Shown here one piece after another: positions 55,340-62,716 of a stretch of DNA of 64,000 nt (its first letter is position 1; each line of letters starts with the position of its first letter). The notes under the pieces were generated by a model. The model did no database searches, had not been told where the DNA came from, and worked only from the letters and a program-made list of their open reading frames with translations. The stretch lies in contig NZ_CP043930.1 in the NCBI RefSeq assembly GCF_009720525.1, forward strand, positions 5,964,001 to 6,028,000, given 5' to 3'. The translations under genes and the position numbers were made by a program. This stretch comes from Gimesia benthica (GTDB taxonomy: Bacteria; Planctomycetota; Planctomycetia; Planctomycetales; Planctomycetaceae).

Positions 55340-56773
55340 GTGAAGCAGCAACTTTTGAGAGGATTGATCTGGTCTCTGCTGATGCTGCTGCCACTGTCGG
55401 CATTTGCTCAACCCGTTGACATCGGTTCGCGCCGGGAGCTGTTTGTCGATCGCCTCTTGATCGACAAGCTGCAGGGCGTGGAACTCAAGCTGCACGCGCC
55501 TGTCAAAGCCCCCCGGCCCCGCTCGCCATTACCGGTGCGGCATATGATGACCGTCATCAAAAACGGAAACCGTTATCAGGCCTACTGGCGCGGCTCCGAT
55601 CCGGATTATCAGGGAGAAAAGCACACCGGTCATGCCGGGGAAACCGTGCATTACGCTGAGAGCCGGGACGGACATGAATGGAAGTTCCCGGAACTGGGGC
55701 TGCACGAAGTCGGGGGAACACGCAAGAACAATGTGATCCTGGCGCAGCAGCCTCCCTTCCTGACCAACTTCACTCCTTTTCTGGATACCCGCCCGGGCGT
55801 CGCTCCGCAGGAACGCTACAAAGCACTTGCCGGCTACCCCGGTCCGGGAGATAAACGGGGTTTAGCAGAACCGGGGCGTGGCTTGTTCGCTTTCGTTTCC
55901 CCCGATGGCATTCACTGGACGAAGCAAACCGAAGTCATCCCGTATCAGCCCCAGTGGCGGCACGCCTTTGATTCGGCGAATGTCTCCTTCTGGTCGGAAG
56001 CCGAGCAGCAGTATGTGTGTTATTTTCGAACGTGGACTGATCCCGAACGGCTGCGCAGCATCAGTCGTACGACGTCTCCTGATTTTCGCCACTGGACTGA
56101 TCCGGTCGCCATGGATCCCAATCTGCCGGGCGAACACCTTTACACGAATCAGACGCATCCTTACTTCCGGGCACCACAGATTTATATCTCCCTGCCGACC
56201 CGCTTCATTCCGGGACGCGGATCTGCACCGGATTATGACCTCAAGGATCAGAACGCCACCGACATCCTGTTGATGACCACGCGCGCCGGTTCCTTACACT
56301 ACGATCGCCTGTTCAAGCACGCCTTCATTCGACCGGGACTGGAACCAGAACAGTGGGAGAACCGGGCGAACTATGTAGCCCTGAATGTGGTGCCGACCAG
56401 CCCGACCGAAATGTCGATCTACCATCGCAGCGGCGATCGTTACATACTCCGCACCGACGGTTTTGTCTCCGTGAATGCAGGCTATGCTGCCGGAGAACTG
56501 CTGACTCGACCGCTGGTCTTTGCCGGGGATCGTCTGCGGGTTAACTTCAGTACCAGTGCCGCGGGCAGTCTGCGGGTCGAACTGCAGCAACCGGACGGAA
56601 CTCCGATACCCGGTTTTACCAGGGACGATTGCATCCCCCTGATCGGAGACGAAATTGAAGGTCAGATGCGCTGGAAGAGCGACGCTGATCTGTCGACGCT
56701 GGCCGGGAAACCGGTCCGCCTCTGTTGGATTCTGCAGGAGTGTGATCTGTACTCCTTTCAGTTCAGTCAGTAG
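55340..56773 (+). CDS. Secreted beta-propeller protein, glycosidase-like
   Basis: 477 residues with a clear signal peptide (MKQQLLRGLIWSLLMLLPLS, cleavage near AFAQ). The rest is mostly beta-strand with repeated YAESRDGHEWKFPEL / FAFVSPDGIHWTKQTEV-type blades, as in the five-bladed propellers of GH32/GH43/GH117-like proteins. A C-terminal beta-sandwich (about 390-477, GDRLRVNFSTSAAGSLRVEL) may bind carbohydrate. I cannot assign catalytic residues. The start is GTG. Probably cotranscribed with the GntP permease. Confidence 0.78.
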   Translation: MKQQLLRGLIWSLLMLLPLSAFAQPVDIGSRRELFVDRLLIDKLQGVELKLHAPVKAPRPRSPLPVRHMMTVIKNGNRYQAYWRGSDPDYQGEKHTGHAGETVHYAESRDGHEWKFPELGLHEVGGTRKNNVILAQQPPFLTNFTPFLDTRPGVAPQERYKALAGYPGPGDKRGLAEPGRGLFAFVSPDGIHWTKQTEVIPYQPQWRHAFDSANVSFWSEAEQQYVCYFRTWTDPERLRSISRTTSPDFRHWTDPVAMDPNLPGEHLYTNQTHPYFRAPQIYISLPTRFIPGRGSAPDYDLKDQNATDILLMTTRAGSLHYDRLFKHAFIRPGLEPEQWENRANYVALNVVPTSPTEMSIYHRSGDRYILRTDGFVSVNAGYAAGELLTRPLVFAGDRLRVNFSTSAAGSLRVELQQPDGTPIPGFTRDDCIPLIGDEIEGQMRWKSDADLSTLAGKPVRLCWILQECDLYSFQFSQ

Positions 56774-56826
56774 AATTATACTGAATAAAGTATCAGTTTT
56801 ACCTGTTCTGTTTCCTGGCTTACATC

Positions 56827-57390
56827 ATGACAGATCCGACACTCGAACCACGTTCCCGTTCTCCCTGGGCCATTACCAGTCTGGTCTGTAGTGGCGTGGT
56901 GTTATTCAGCGTACTGGCCTGCGTGGCACTGGCGGCATGGCAGAGCGAAGGACTGACCCAGGTTAAAGTAACTGCGCTGGATGCGGATAAAGAACCCCGC
57001 GATCACGGAATCCCCCTCTTGAAACAGAAGGAAGCACTGCCCGACTACGAAGTACAGATTGTCACACAGGATCTGTTCAATCACAAACTGGGAGCCAGAC
57101 CGAATCAATCAGCGACGGATGGTCTCGTCTGGAATCTGAGTTCGCCTGTCGCAGTACATGAAATTGTGGGCATACGATTGCTCGATCAGGATCAGCTTGT
57201 TTCGGACACCCTGGTTGAAGTGCCCTTCAGCAGACAGCCGGTCGAGATTGATAATTACCGGCTCGAATTTCAGACAGCACACTCGGCAGCGGTTGGCGTA
57301 AATTCCTTTTTCCGCTCTCCGCTCGGAGTAACAATTGCCACTGCGTTTGTCCTCGCCATCATCGTGATCGGCATTGGTCTGTTTCTGTAA
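56827..57390 (+). CDS. Hypothetical protein with N- and C-terminal membrane helices
   Basis: 187 residues. One transmembrane helix lies at about 17-40 and a second at 167-187, with an extracytoplasmic middle domain rich in beta-strands (VKVTALDADKE; YEVQIVTQDLFNHKLG; VEIDNYRLEFQTAH). No family recognised. It follows the propeller gene by 53 bases and may belong to the same transcript. Confidence 0.65.
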   Translation: MTDPTLEPRSRSPWAITSLVCSGVVLFSVLACVALAAWQSEGLTQVKVTALDADKEPRDHGIPLLKQKEALPDYEVQIVTQDLFNHKLGARPNQSATDGLVWNLSSPVAVHEIVGIRLLDQDQLVSDTLVEVPFSRQPVEIDNYRLEFQTAHSAAVGVNSFFRSPLGVTIATAFVLAIIVIGIGLFL

Positions 57391-57469
57391 AAGCAATGCG
57401 TATAGAAACTGGCGCGACGGGAATCGGCTTTCGATTCACTTTGTGAATAATCATTGGAAAGAGAAATAC

Positions 57470-57646
57470 ATGGGATTTCTTAGCTCACCTTCCAGCTTTT
57501 TAGGATTTATGGGTTTCTGTATTGCCTGCGGCGCACTGGGCGAAATCAGTAGGCTGAAGAATAAACTGGAAGCTCAAGACCTGCGGATTACGGAACTGGA
57601 ACAACTGGTGGGGGCACAGTCAGAACAGGAAACCCAACTGGAATGA
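57470..57646 (+). CDS. Small membrane/coiled-coil protein
   Basis: 58 residues: a hydrophobic N-terminal part (MGFLSSPSSFLGFMGFCIAC) followed by a charged heptad-like helix (LKNKLEAQDLRITELEQL). ATG 57470 has GGAAAGAG just upstream, which favours it over an in-frame start at 57374 that overlaps the previous gene. Function unknown. It resembles the short membrane proteins with coiled-coil tails seen widely in bacteria. Confidence 0.55.
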   Translation: MGFLSSPSSFLGFMGFCIACGALGEISRLKNKLEAQDLRITELEQLVGAQSEQETQLE

Positions 57647-57701
57647 GGGTTACGTGAACTCTGGTTTCCAGACGTTTCGATCCTTCACATTTCCCAGCTG
57701 T

Positions 57702-58142
57702 TCAAAAGAAACGTCTCAGCAAATCAGGCAGTAGTCTCAATATCAGAAGCATGGCAACAACCCTCAGGAAGAGCTCTGCCAGTAAGAGAATCCAACCCGA
57801 CTCCGGCTTGCGCAACATTCCCGCATAAACGCTCCACTCACTTGACCAGGATCGAACCAGTTCAACTGTCTCTCGGCTGGCTCCGATAGAATTCATCCAG
57901 ATACAACGCAGGTTGATAAACTCTCGCAGGTGTTGCAGCTTGTGATCAGAGTAACTCCGTGGAGGAAGAGTGACGGAATTGACCGTGCCATCTTTTGCCA
58001 GGTGGACATCATCAGGGCCGAGGCCCAGCTCTGACATGGCAATCCAGTCCTGTTCGTGAAAACCGAGGCGATAAGCACACCCGTAATTCCAGTGAGTCGG
58101 GCGTTGTTCGACTCCTGATCTGGTAGAGGTTGGTATTTCCAT
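57702..58142 (-). CDS. Hypothetical protein, leucine-rich-repeat-like with C-terminal membrane helix
   Basis: 146 residues. The middle (NSVTLPPRSYSDHKLQHLR, FINLRCIWMNSIG) recalls the leucine-rich repeats common in planctomycete proteins. A hydrophobic C-terminal segment (about 118-140) could anchor it. An overlapping frame at 57893-58357 on the same strand is an alternative, but its composition is less protein-like. Moderate support only. Confidence 0.45.
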   Translation of the reverse strand: MEIPTSTRSGVEQRPTHWNYGCAYRLGFHEQDWIAMSELGLGPDDVHLAKDGTVNSVTLPPRSYSDHKLQHLREFINLRCIWMNSIGASRETVELVRSWSSEWSVYAGMLRKPESGWILLLAELFLRVVAMLLILRLLPDLLRRFF

Positions 58143-58434
58143 GACGGATCCCGTGGAAGTGTTCGAAGGTTTATGTGTCTGGCTGTAATGATTGAAGGTT
58201 TCCGGTCATCAGACAATGGATTTCCACGGAATAGAAAAAATCTTTCAAAAAGGCCGTGGTAAAGGGGAGAGAATATCGCCCTGTACTTAGACAGAGGCAG
58301 TAAAACTGCGGGAATTCGTCTGTAGCGTCGCTTGCCTAACCGCTTACCAGCCGACACTATGGTTTCATCCGGTCACCGAAGTAGGGCTGTCCGGCAGAGA
58401 AATCACGCTTCATTGATAAATATGGTCTGCTTTC

Positions 58435-58848
58435 ATGACACAGAATATTCGCACATCAAAACTGTTTAACCTGATCTCAGCTGGTCTGGCATTTCTGCTC
58501 TGGGGAAGCTGGGCCTATGTGATGAACTCCGGGGAGTCCGCGCAGCAGGGAGTGGTTGCGGCCCTCACCCAGGGGACCGCCAGTTTTATGATCACTCTGT
58601 TCATGGTGCAGGCGGTGACTCACCTGTTTCATCGCTTTGATCGACCACTGGTCAAAGTTGTGGTGCCGGCGTTGATTGTGATCTGCTTCACCGGCTTCTG
58701 CCTGGTCAATGTACACACCCTGATGGGAACCCCGCGGATCATCGCTACGATCTTACCGGCCCTGATGGTTGCGTTTTCGTTCTGTATGTTTACATCCTGG
58801 AGATTACTCCGCATTCATCAGCAGCAGGGGACGACCCAATATGAATGA
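58435..58848 (+). CDS. Integral membrane protein, four helices
   Basis: 137 residues with four predicted membrane helices (about 11-28, 45-62, 75-94 and 104-124) and short loops, ending in a polar tail. No family recognised. It overlaps the next gene by 8 bases (58841-58848), so it is translationally coupled to the CDP-alcohol phosphatidyltransferase and is probably an accessory subunit of the lipid module. Confidence 0.7.
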   Translation: MTQNIRTSKLFNLISAGLAFLLWGSWAYVMNSGESAQQGVVAALTQGTASFMITLFMVQAVTHLFHRFDRPLVKVVVPALIVICFTGFCLVNVHTLMGTPRIIATILPALMVAFSFCMFTSWRLLRIHQQQGTTQYE

Positions 58849-59482
58849 CACCGGCACCAGACGACCGCTCAAGGTCCGCGAAGTGAAATTCGTTGTTGCG
58901 TTCGCACGTTACCTGAGCGGTAAGCAGATCACCCCCAACCAGATTTCCGTAATCAGCATTCTGTTCGCGGCTCTGGCGGCAGCCGGTTTTATCTGCTTTG
59001 CATTGTATGCACACTGGTGGCTGTTGATTCTGGCGGGATTGATGATCCAGTGCCGACTCCTGTGTAACCTCTTCGATGGGATGGTCGCCGTTGAGGGAGG
59101 TAAGAAAACGAACTCGGGCGAACTGTTCAACGATATTCCGGACCGGATCGCCGACCCGCTGATTCTGGTTTCAGCCGGTTATGCCGTGCATATGGTCGCC
59201 TACGGTGCCGAACTGGGTTGGTGTGCAGGTTTGCTGGCGGTGATGACGGCCTACATCCGCACGCTGAGTGCCAGCATCGGGGCGCCCGTCGACTTCAAAG
59301 GCCCCATGGCCAAGCAGCATCGCATGGCTGTGCTGACGATTGCCTGTGTGTTGACCGCAATTGAAACGCTGGTCTGGCACACGGATTACTGCTTATTGAT
59401 CGCTTTGATCGTGATCATCCTGGGAGCGGTTGTGACGTGCATCCGCCGCGCCGTTTCTGCCTATCGATTTCTGGAGGCCTGA
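58841..59482 (+). CDS. CDP-alcohol phosphatidyltransferase (YnbA-like)
   Basis: 213 residues with about six membrane helices. The CDP-alcohol motif is present in variant form, FDGMVAVEGGKKTNSGELFN followed by DIPDR. Compared with the canonical DGxxAR-x8-Gx3Dx3D, the arginine is valine and the third aspartate is asparagine. I recall E. coli YnbA-type proteins sharing this variant. It would join a CDP-linked lipid to an alcohol in the cytoplasmic membrane. It is coupled to an upstream small membrane protein and followed, 2 bases after its stop, by a CdsA-like gene, a pairing like E. coli ynbA-ynbB. An in-frame start at 58769 would lie inside the previous gene. Confidence 0.85.
   Translation: MNDTGTRRPLKVREVKFVVAFARYLSGKQITPNQISVISILFAALAAAGFICFALYAHWWLLILAGLMIQCRLLCNLFDGMVAVEGGKKTNSGELFNDIPDRIADPLILVSAGYAVHMVAYGAELGWCAGLLAVMTAYIRTLSASIGAPVDFKGPMAKQHRMAVLTIACVLTAIETLVWHTDYCLLIALIVIILGAVVTCIRRAVSAYRFLEA
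59473..59477 (+). promoter_or_regulatory. Ribosome binding site of the cdsA-like gene
   Basis: GGAGG, 7 bases before ATG 59485, placed inside the last codons of the preceding gene. It rules out an in-frame start at 59437. Confidence 0.75.
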
Positions 59483-59484
59483 TC

Positions 59485-60417
59485 ATGTGGGAGATCCCTC
59501 CGCATTCTCTGTATGCGATGCTGGTCGTCTTCGGTCTGCTGGTCACGGCCACGACCTGTCGACTGATCCTGAAGCGACTCAAGCCGGAAAAGGACTATAC
59601 CGAACTGCGTCAGCGGATTCAGTCCTGGTGGTGGATGATCGGCATTCTGTTTCTCTGCCTGATTGTGAGTCGCACGACGGCCATCATCCTGTTTGCCTTC
59701 ATCAGCTTCCTGGCACTCAAAGAGTTCTTTTCGATTGTCCCTACAAGGCAGGCGGACCGGCGTGTGCTGTTCTGGGCCTACTTGTCGATTCCCGTGCAAT
59801 ACTACCTGGTCAGCATCGGCTGGTACGGTCTGTTTATCATCTTTATTCCGGTCTACCTGTTCCTGTTTCTTCCGATGCGGATGGTGCTGATTGGAGAGAC
59901 GCGCGGATTCATTCAATCTGCAGGCATCATTCACTGGGCCGTCATGCTGACTGTCTTCTGTCTGAGTCACATCGCTTACCTGCTGATGCTGCCGGTAAAG
60001 AACGCTGACGCCGGTGGCATGGGACTGGTGATCTTCCTGTTATTCATGACTCAGTTCAATGACGTGTGTCAGTTTATCTGGGGTAAACTGCTGGGACGCC
60101 ACAAGATCATTCCCAAAGTCAGTCCGAATAAGACCTGGGAAGGGTTCATCGGAGGATTGCTGACCATTGCACTGGTCTCCGGTTTTCTGGGACCGTTTCT
60201 GACGCCGTTGAATTTCCGCTTCAGTCTGCTGGCAGGCCTGCTGATCAGTGTCTCGGGATTCATCGGCGACGTCGTGATCTCATCAATCAAACGTGATCTG
60301 GAGATCAAAGACAGCGGTTCGCTGATTCCCGGGCATGGCGGTATTCTGGACCGCTGCGACAGCCTGATTTTTACATCGCCACTGTTTTTTCATTACCTCT
60401 ATTACATGAGTTTCTGA
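59485..60417 (+). CDS. cdsA: Phosphatidate cytidylyltransferase (CdsA/YnbB-like)
   Basis: Makes CDP-diacylglycerol from phosphatidate and CTP in the cytoplasmic membrane. 310 residues with about eight helices and the complete C-terminal CDS signature (SSIKRDLEIKDSGSLIPGHG then GILDRCDS). PNKTWEGFIGG is a second family landmark. It sits between a CDP-alcohol phosphatidyltransferase and a PlsC-like acyltransferase. Together they could run phosphatidate synthesis, activation and head-group transfer as one module, likely beside a housekeeping cdsA elsewhere. Confidence 0.92.
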   Translation: MWEIPPHSLYAMLVVFGLLVTATTCRLILKRLKPEKDYTELRQRIQSWWWMIGILFLCLIVSRTTAIILFAFISFLALKEFFSIVPTRQADRRVLFWAYLSIPVQYYLVSIGWYGLFIIFIPVYLFLFLPMRMVLIGETRGFIQSAGIIHWAVMLTVFCLSHIAYLLMLPVKNADAGGMGLVIFLLFMTQFNDVCQFIWGKLLGRHKIIPKVSPNKTWEGFIGGLLTIALVSGFLGPFLTPLNFRFSLLAGLLISVSGFIGDVVISSIKRDLEIKDSGSLIPGHGGILDRCDSLIFTSPLFFHYLYYMSF

Positions 60418-60436
60418 GCTGTGGAGTGACAGAACT

Positions 60437-61081
60437 ATGGAGCGGGTACTCAAAATCCTGTTTTTTGCGCTCATCGTCAGACCGATCGTGATTATCGTAC
60501 TCGGACTGAACTTACGAGGTAAGCAGAACCTGCCCGTCGAGGGGCCATCAATCGTCGTCGCCAATCATAACAGTCACCTCGATGCCCTGGTGCTGATGAG
60601 TCTGTATCCCCTGTCGCGTCTGCATAAGGTGCGTCCCGTAGCGGCCGCCGATTATTTCCTGAAAAATCGCTACCTCTCCTGGTTTTCCAGGAACTGCCTG
60701 GGCATCATTCCCATCCAGCGGACCGGGCGCATGCGCAAGAGCGAACTTTTTGCGGGTTGTCACGAGGCACTGGATCGGGGCGAGATTCTGATCTTGTTTC
60801 CGGAAGGCAGCCGCGGTAATCCCGAAGAGTTGAGCGAAATCAAACGCGGCGTCTATCACATCGTGCATGATCGTTCCGATACGAGACTGACCCCCGTGAT
60901 GATGCACGGACTGGGCAGGGCACTGCCACGGGGCGAAGCGCTGCTGGTCCCCTTTAACTGCGATGTGATTATTGGAGAAACCATTCCCGATGCAGAGACC
61001 GGCGAACAACTGGTCGAGTCGATCAAAGCCTCCTTCCTGGACCTGCAGCAGTATTGCATTACATGCCGACAGACAGGATGA
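60437..61081 (+). CDS. plsC: 1-acyl-glycerol-3-phosphate acyltransferase (PlsC-like)
   Basis: 214 residues. The acyltransferase motifs are present: VVANHNSHLDALVL (catalytic H-x4-D), GIIPIQRTG, and LFPEGSRGNPEE (EGSR, glycerophosphate binding). One N-terminal hydrophobic segment (about 4-27) attaches it to the membrane. It follows the cdsA-like gene by 19 bases and is the last gene of the lipid operon. By family it acylates lysophosphatidate to phosphatidate, the substrate of the CdsA-like enzyme. Confidence 0.88.
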   Translation: MERVLKILFFALIVRPIVIIVLGLNLRGKQNLPVEGPSIVVANHNSHLDALVLMSLYPLSRLHKVRPVAAADYFLKNRYLSWFSRNCLGIIPIQRTGRMRKSELFAGCHEALDRGEILILFPEGSRGNPEELSEIKRGVYHIVHDRSDTRLTPVMMHGLGRALPRGEALLVPFNCDVIIGETIPDAETGEQLVESIKASFLDLQQYCITCRQTG

Positions 61082-61122
61082 TGAAACTAGTTACGAAAGA
61101 AGTTTAAGTTTCCATTCGTCCC

Positions 61123-61128
61123 GAGGAG
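61123..61128 (+). promoter_or_regulatory. Ribosome binding site of the second sulfatase
   Basis: GAGGAG, 8 bases before ATG 61137. It decides the start against an in-frame codon at 60972 inside plsC. Confidence 0.75.
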
Positions 61129-61136
61129 TTCTGTTG

Positions 61137-62702
61137 ATGTCGTTCCGCGTGTTGCTACTGCTGTGTGTTGTCTGTCTTTTCCCAGTGATGAAAGCGTCTG
61201 CGGCAGCAGAAAAGACAACGCGGCCCAACATCATTCTGATCATGTGTGACGACATGGGCTGGTCGGACCTCGGTTGTTACGGCGGCGAAGTGCAGACACC
61301 CAACCTGGATCAGATGGCCCGGGAAGGCCTGCGGTTCACCCAGTTCTACAATAACGCGGTCTGCTGGACCACGCGGGCTTCACTGGTGACCGGGCTCTAT
61401 CCCCGTTATCCCCGGCCTCATCTGACGACGAATATGGTGACACTCGGTGAAGTGCTCAAGCAGGCCGGGTATCAGACGACCCTCAGCGGCAAGTGGCACC
61501 TGGGACGTACCGAGACCACGCACCCCGTTTATCGTGGGTTCGAAGACTATTACGGTCTGCTGGATGGCTGCTGCAATTTCTTTGATCCTTACTATCGGGA
61601 TCCCAAATACAAGTGGGGCAGTTCCGGAGGCGGATACCGCTTCTTTGCAAAAAATACCACGCGAATTACCGAGTTCCCCGACGACTTTTACACGACCGAT
61701 GCCTTTACCGATCACGCGATCAAACAGATCAAAGGCTACGCGAAAACAGACCAGCCTTTCTTTCTGCATCTCTGTTACACCGCACCTCACTATCCATTGC
61801 ACGCCAAGCCAAAAGACATCGCGAAGTACAAAGGCCGTTATGCCGCAGGCTGGGAAGCGCTGCGGGAAGAACGCTATCAGCGGCAGTTAAAAATGGGGCT
61901 CGTCGATCCCCAGTGGAAGCTGCCCGAACGGGATCCGGAGTCCGCCGACTGGGAAAAGGATAAGTACCCCCGCGACTGGCAGCAGCGACGGATGGAAGTC
62001 TATGCGGCGATGATTGACTGCATGGACCAGAATATCGGCCGCCTGATGCAGACTCTTAAAGAGACCGGCGTGGATGAGAATACGATTGTGATGTTCCTGT
62101 CGGACAATGGTCCTGATGCCAGCGAGCCGGGCGGTGCGAATCCCGAACAGGAACCCGGCCCCAAAGAGTACTACACAACCTGCGGACCCAGCTGGGCTTT
62201 CCCGCAGAACACACCGTTCCGTCGTTTTAAAACCTGGATGCATGAAGGGGGCATTTCGACTCCGCTGATTGTCCGCTGGCCCGGCCATGTGGCTCCCGCC
62301 AGTCTGACCCGCCAGCCGGCACATATCATTGATGTGATGCCGACCTGCATCGAACTCGCGGAGACAAAGTACCCGGAAACCTATGCAGGTCATAAGATCA
62401 TTCCGGTGGAAGGGAAGAGCATGCTGCCGATTTTCCAGGGAGAGACGCGCCAGCCGCACGAGTCCCTGTTCTGGGAACTGCGAAACAACCAGGCGGTCCG
62501 GCAGGGGAAATGGAAACTGGTGGCGGATCGAACCATCAATCGCTGGGAGCTGTACGATCTGGAACAGGATCGCACCGAGACCAACAATCTGGCGTCCCAC
62601 TATCCGGAACGGGTCGCACAGATGAAAGCCGCCTGGCAGGAGTGGGCAGAGATGACCGGCGTGGCGAACCAGAAACATCAACGCGGCAAGCAGATCCCGT
62701 AA
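61137..62702 (+). CDS. Secreted sulfatase family protein with variant CxTTR motif
   Basis: 521 residues with a signal peptide (hydrophobic 4-21, cleavage near ASAAAE). The sulfatase landmarks are present: PNIILIMCDDMGWSDLGCYG, SGKWHLG, FLSDNGPDAS and HEGGISTPLIVRWPG. The modification site reads C-W-T-T-R (C76) rather than C-x-P-S/T-R. The cysteine and arginine are kept but the proline, important for formylglycine generation, is threonine. It may be poorly activated or belong to a divergent subfamily. It follows the lipid operon by 55 bases and may read through from it. Confidence 0.87.
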   Translation: MSFRVLLLLCVVCLFPVMKASAAAEKTTRPNIILIMCDDMGWSDLGCYGGEVQTPNLDQMAREGLRFTQFYNNAVCWTTRASLVTGLYPRYPRPHLTTNMVTLGEVLKQAGYQTTLSGKWHLGRTETTHPVYRGFEDYYGLLDGCCNFFDPYYRDPKYKWGSSGGGYRFFAKNTTRITEFPDDFYTTDAFTDHAIKQIKGYAKTDQPFFLHLCYTAPHYPLHAKPKDIAKYKGRYAAGWEALREERYQRQLKMGLVDPQWKLPERDPESADWEKDKYPRDWQQRRMEVYAAMIDCMDQNIGRLMQTLKETGVDENTIVMFLSDNGPDASEPGGANPEQEPGPKEYYTTCGPSWAFPQNTPFRRFKTWMHEGGISTPLIVRWPGHVAPASLTRQPAHIIDVMPTCIELAETKYPETYAGHKIIPVEGKSMLPIFQGETRQPHESLFWELRNNQAVRQGKWKLVADRTINRWELYDLEQDRTETNNLASHYPERVAQMKAAWQEWAEMTGVANQKHQRGKQIP

Positions 62703-62716
62703 CAGGGCGGATTGTT

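Noticed and set aside
57893..58357. Minus-strand open frame of 154 codons overlapping the 57702-58142 gene
   Set aside because: Less protein-like composition; the other frame has repeat-like structure and a membrane segment. Some doubt remains.
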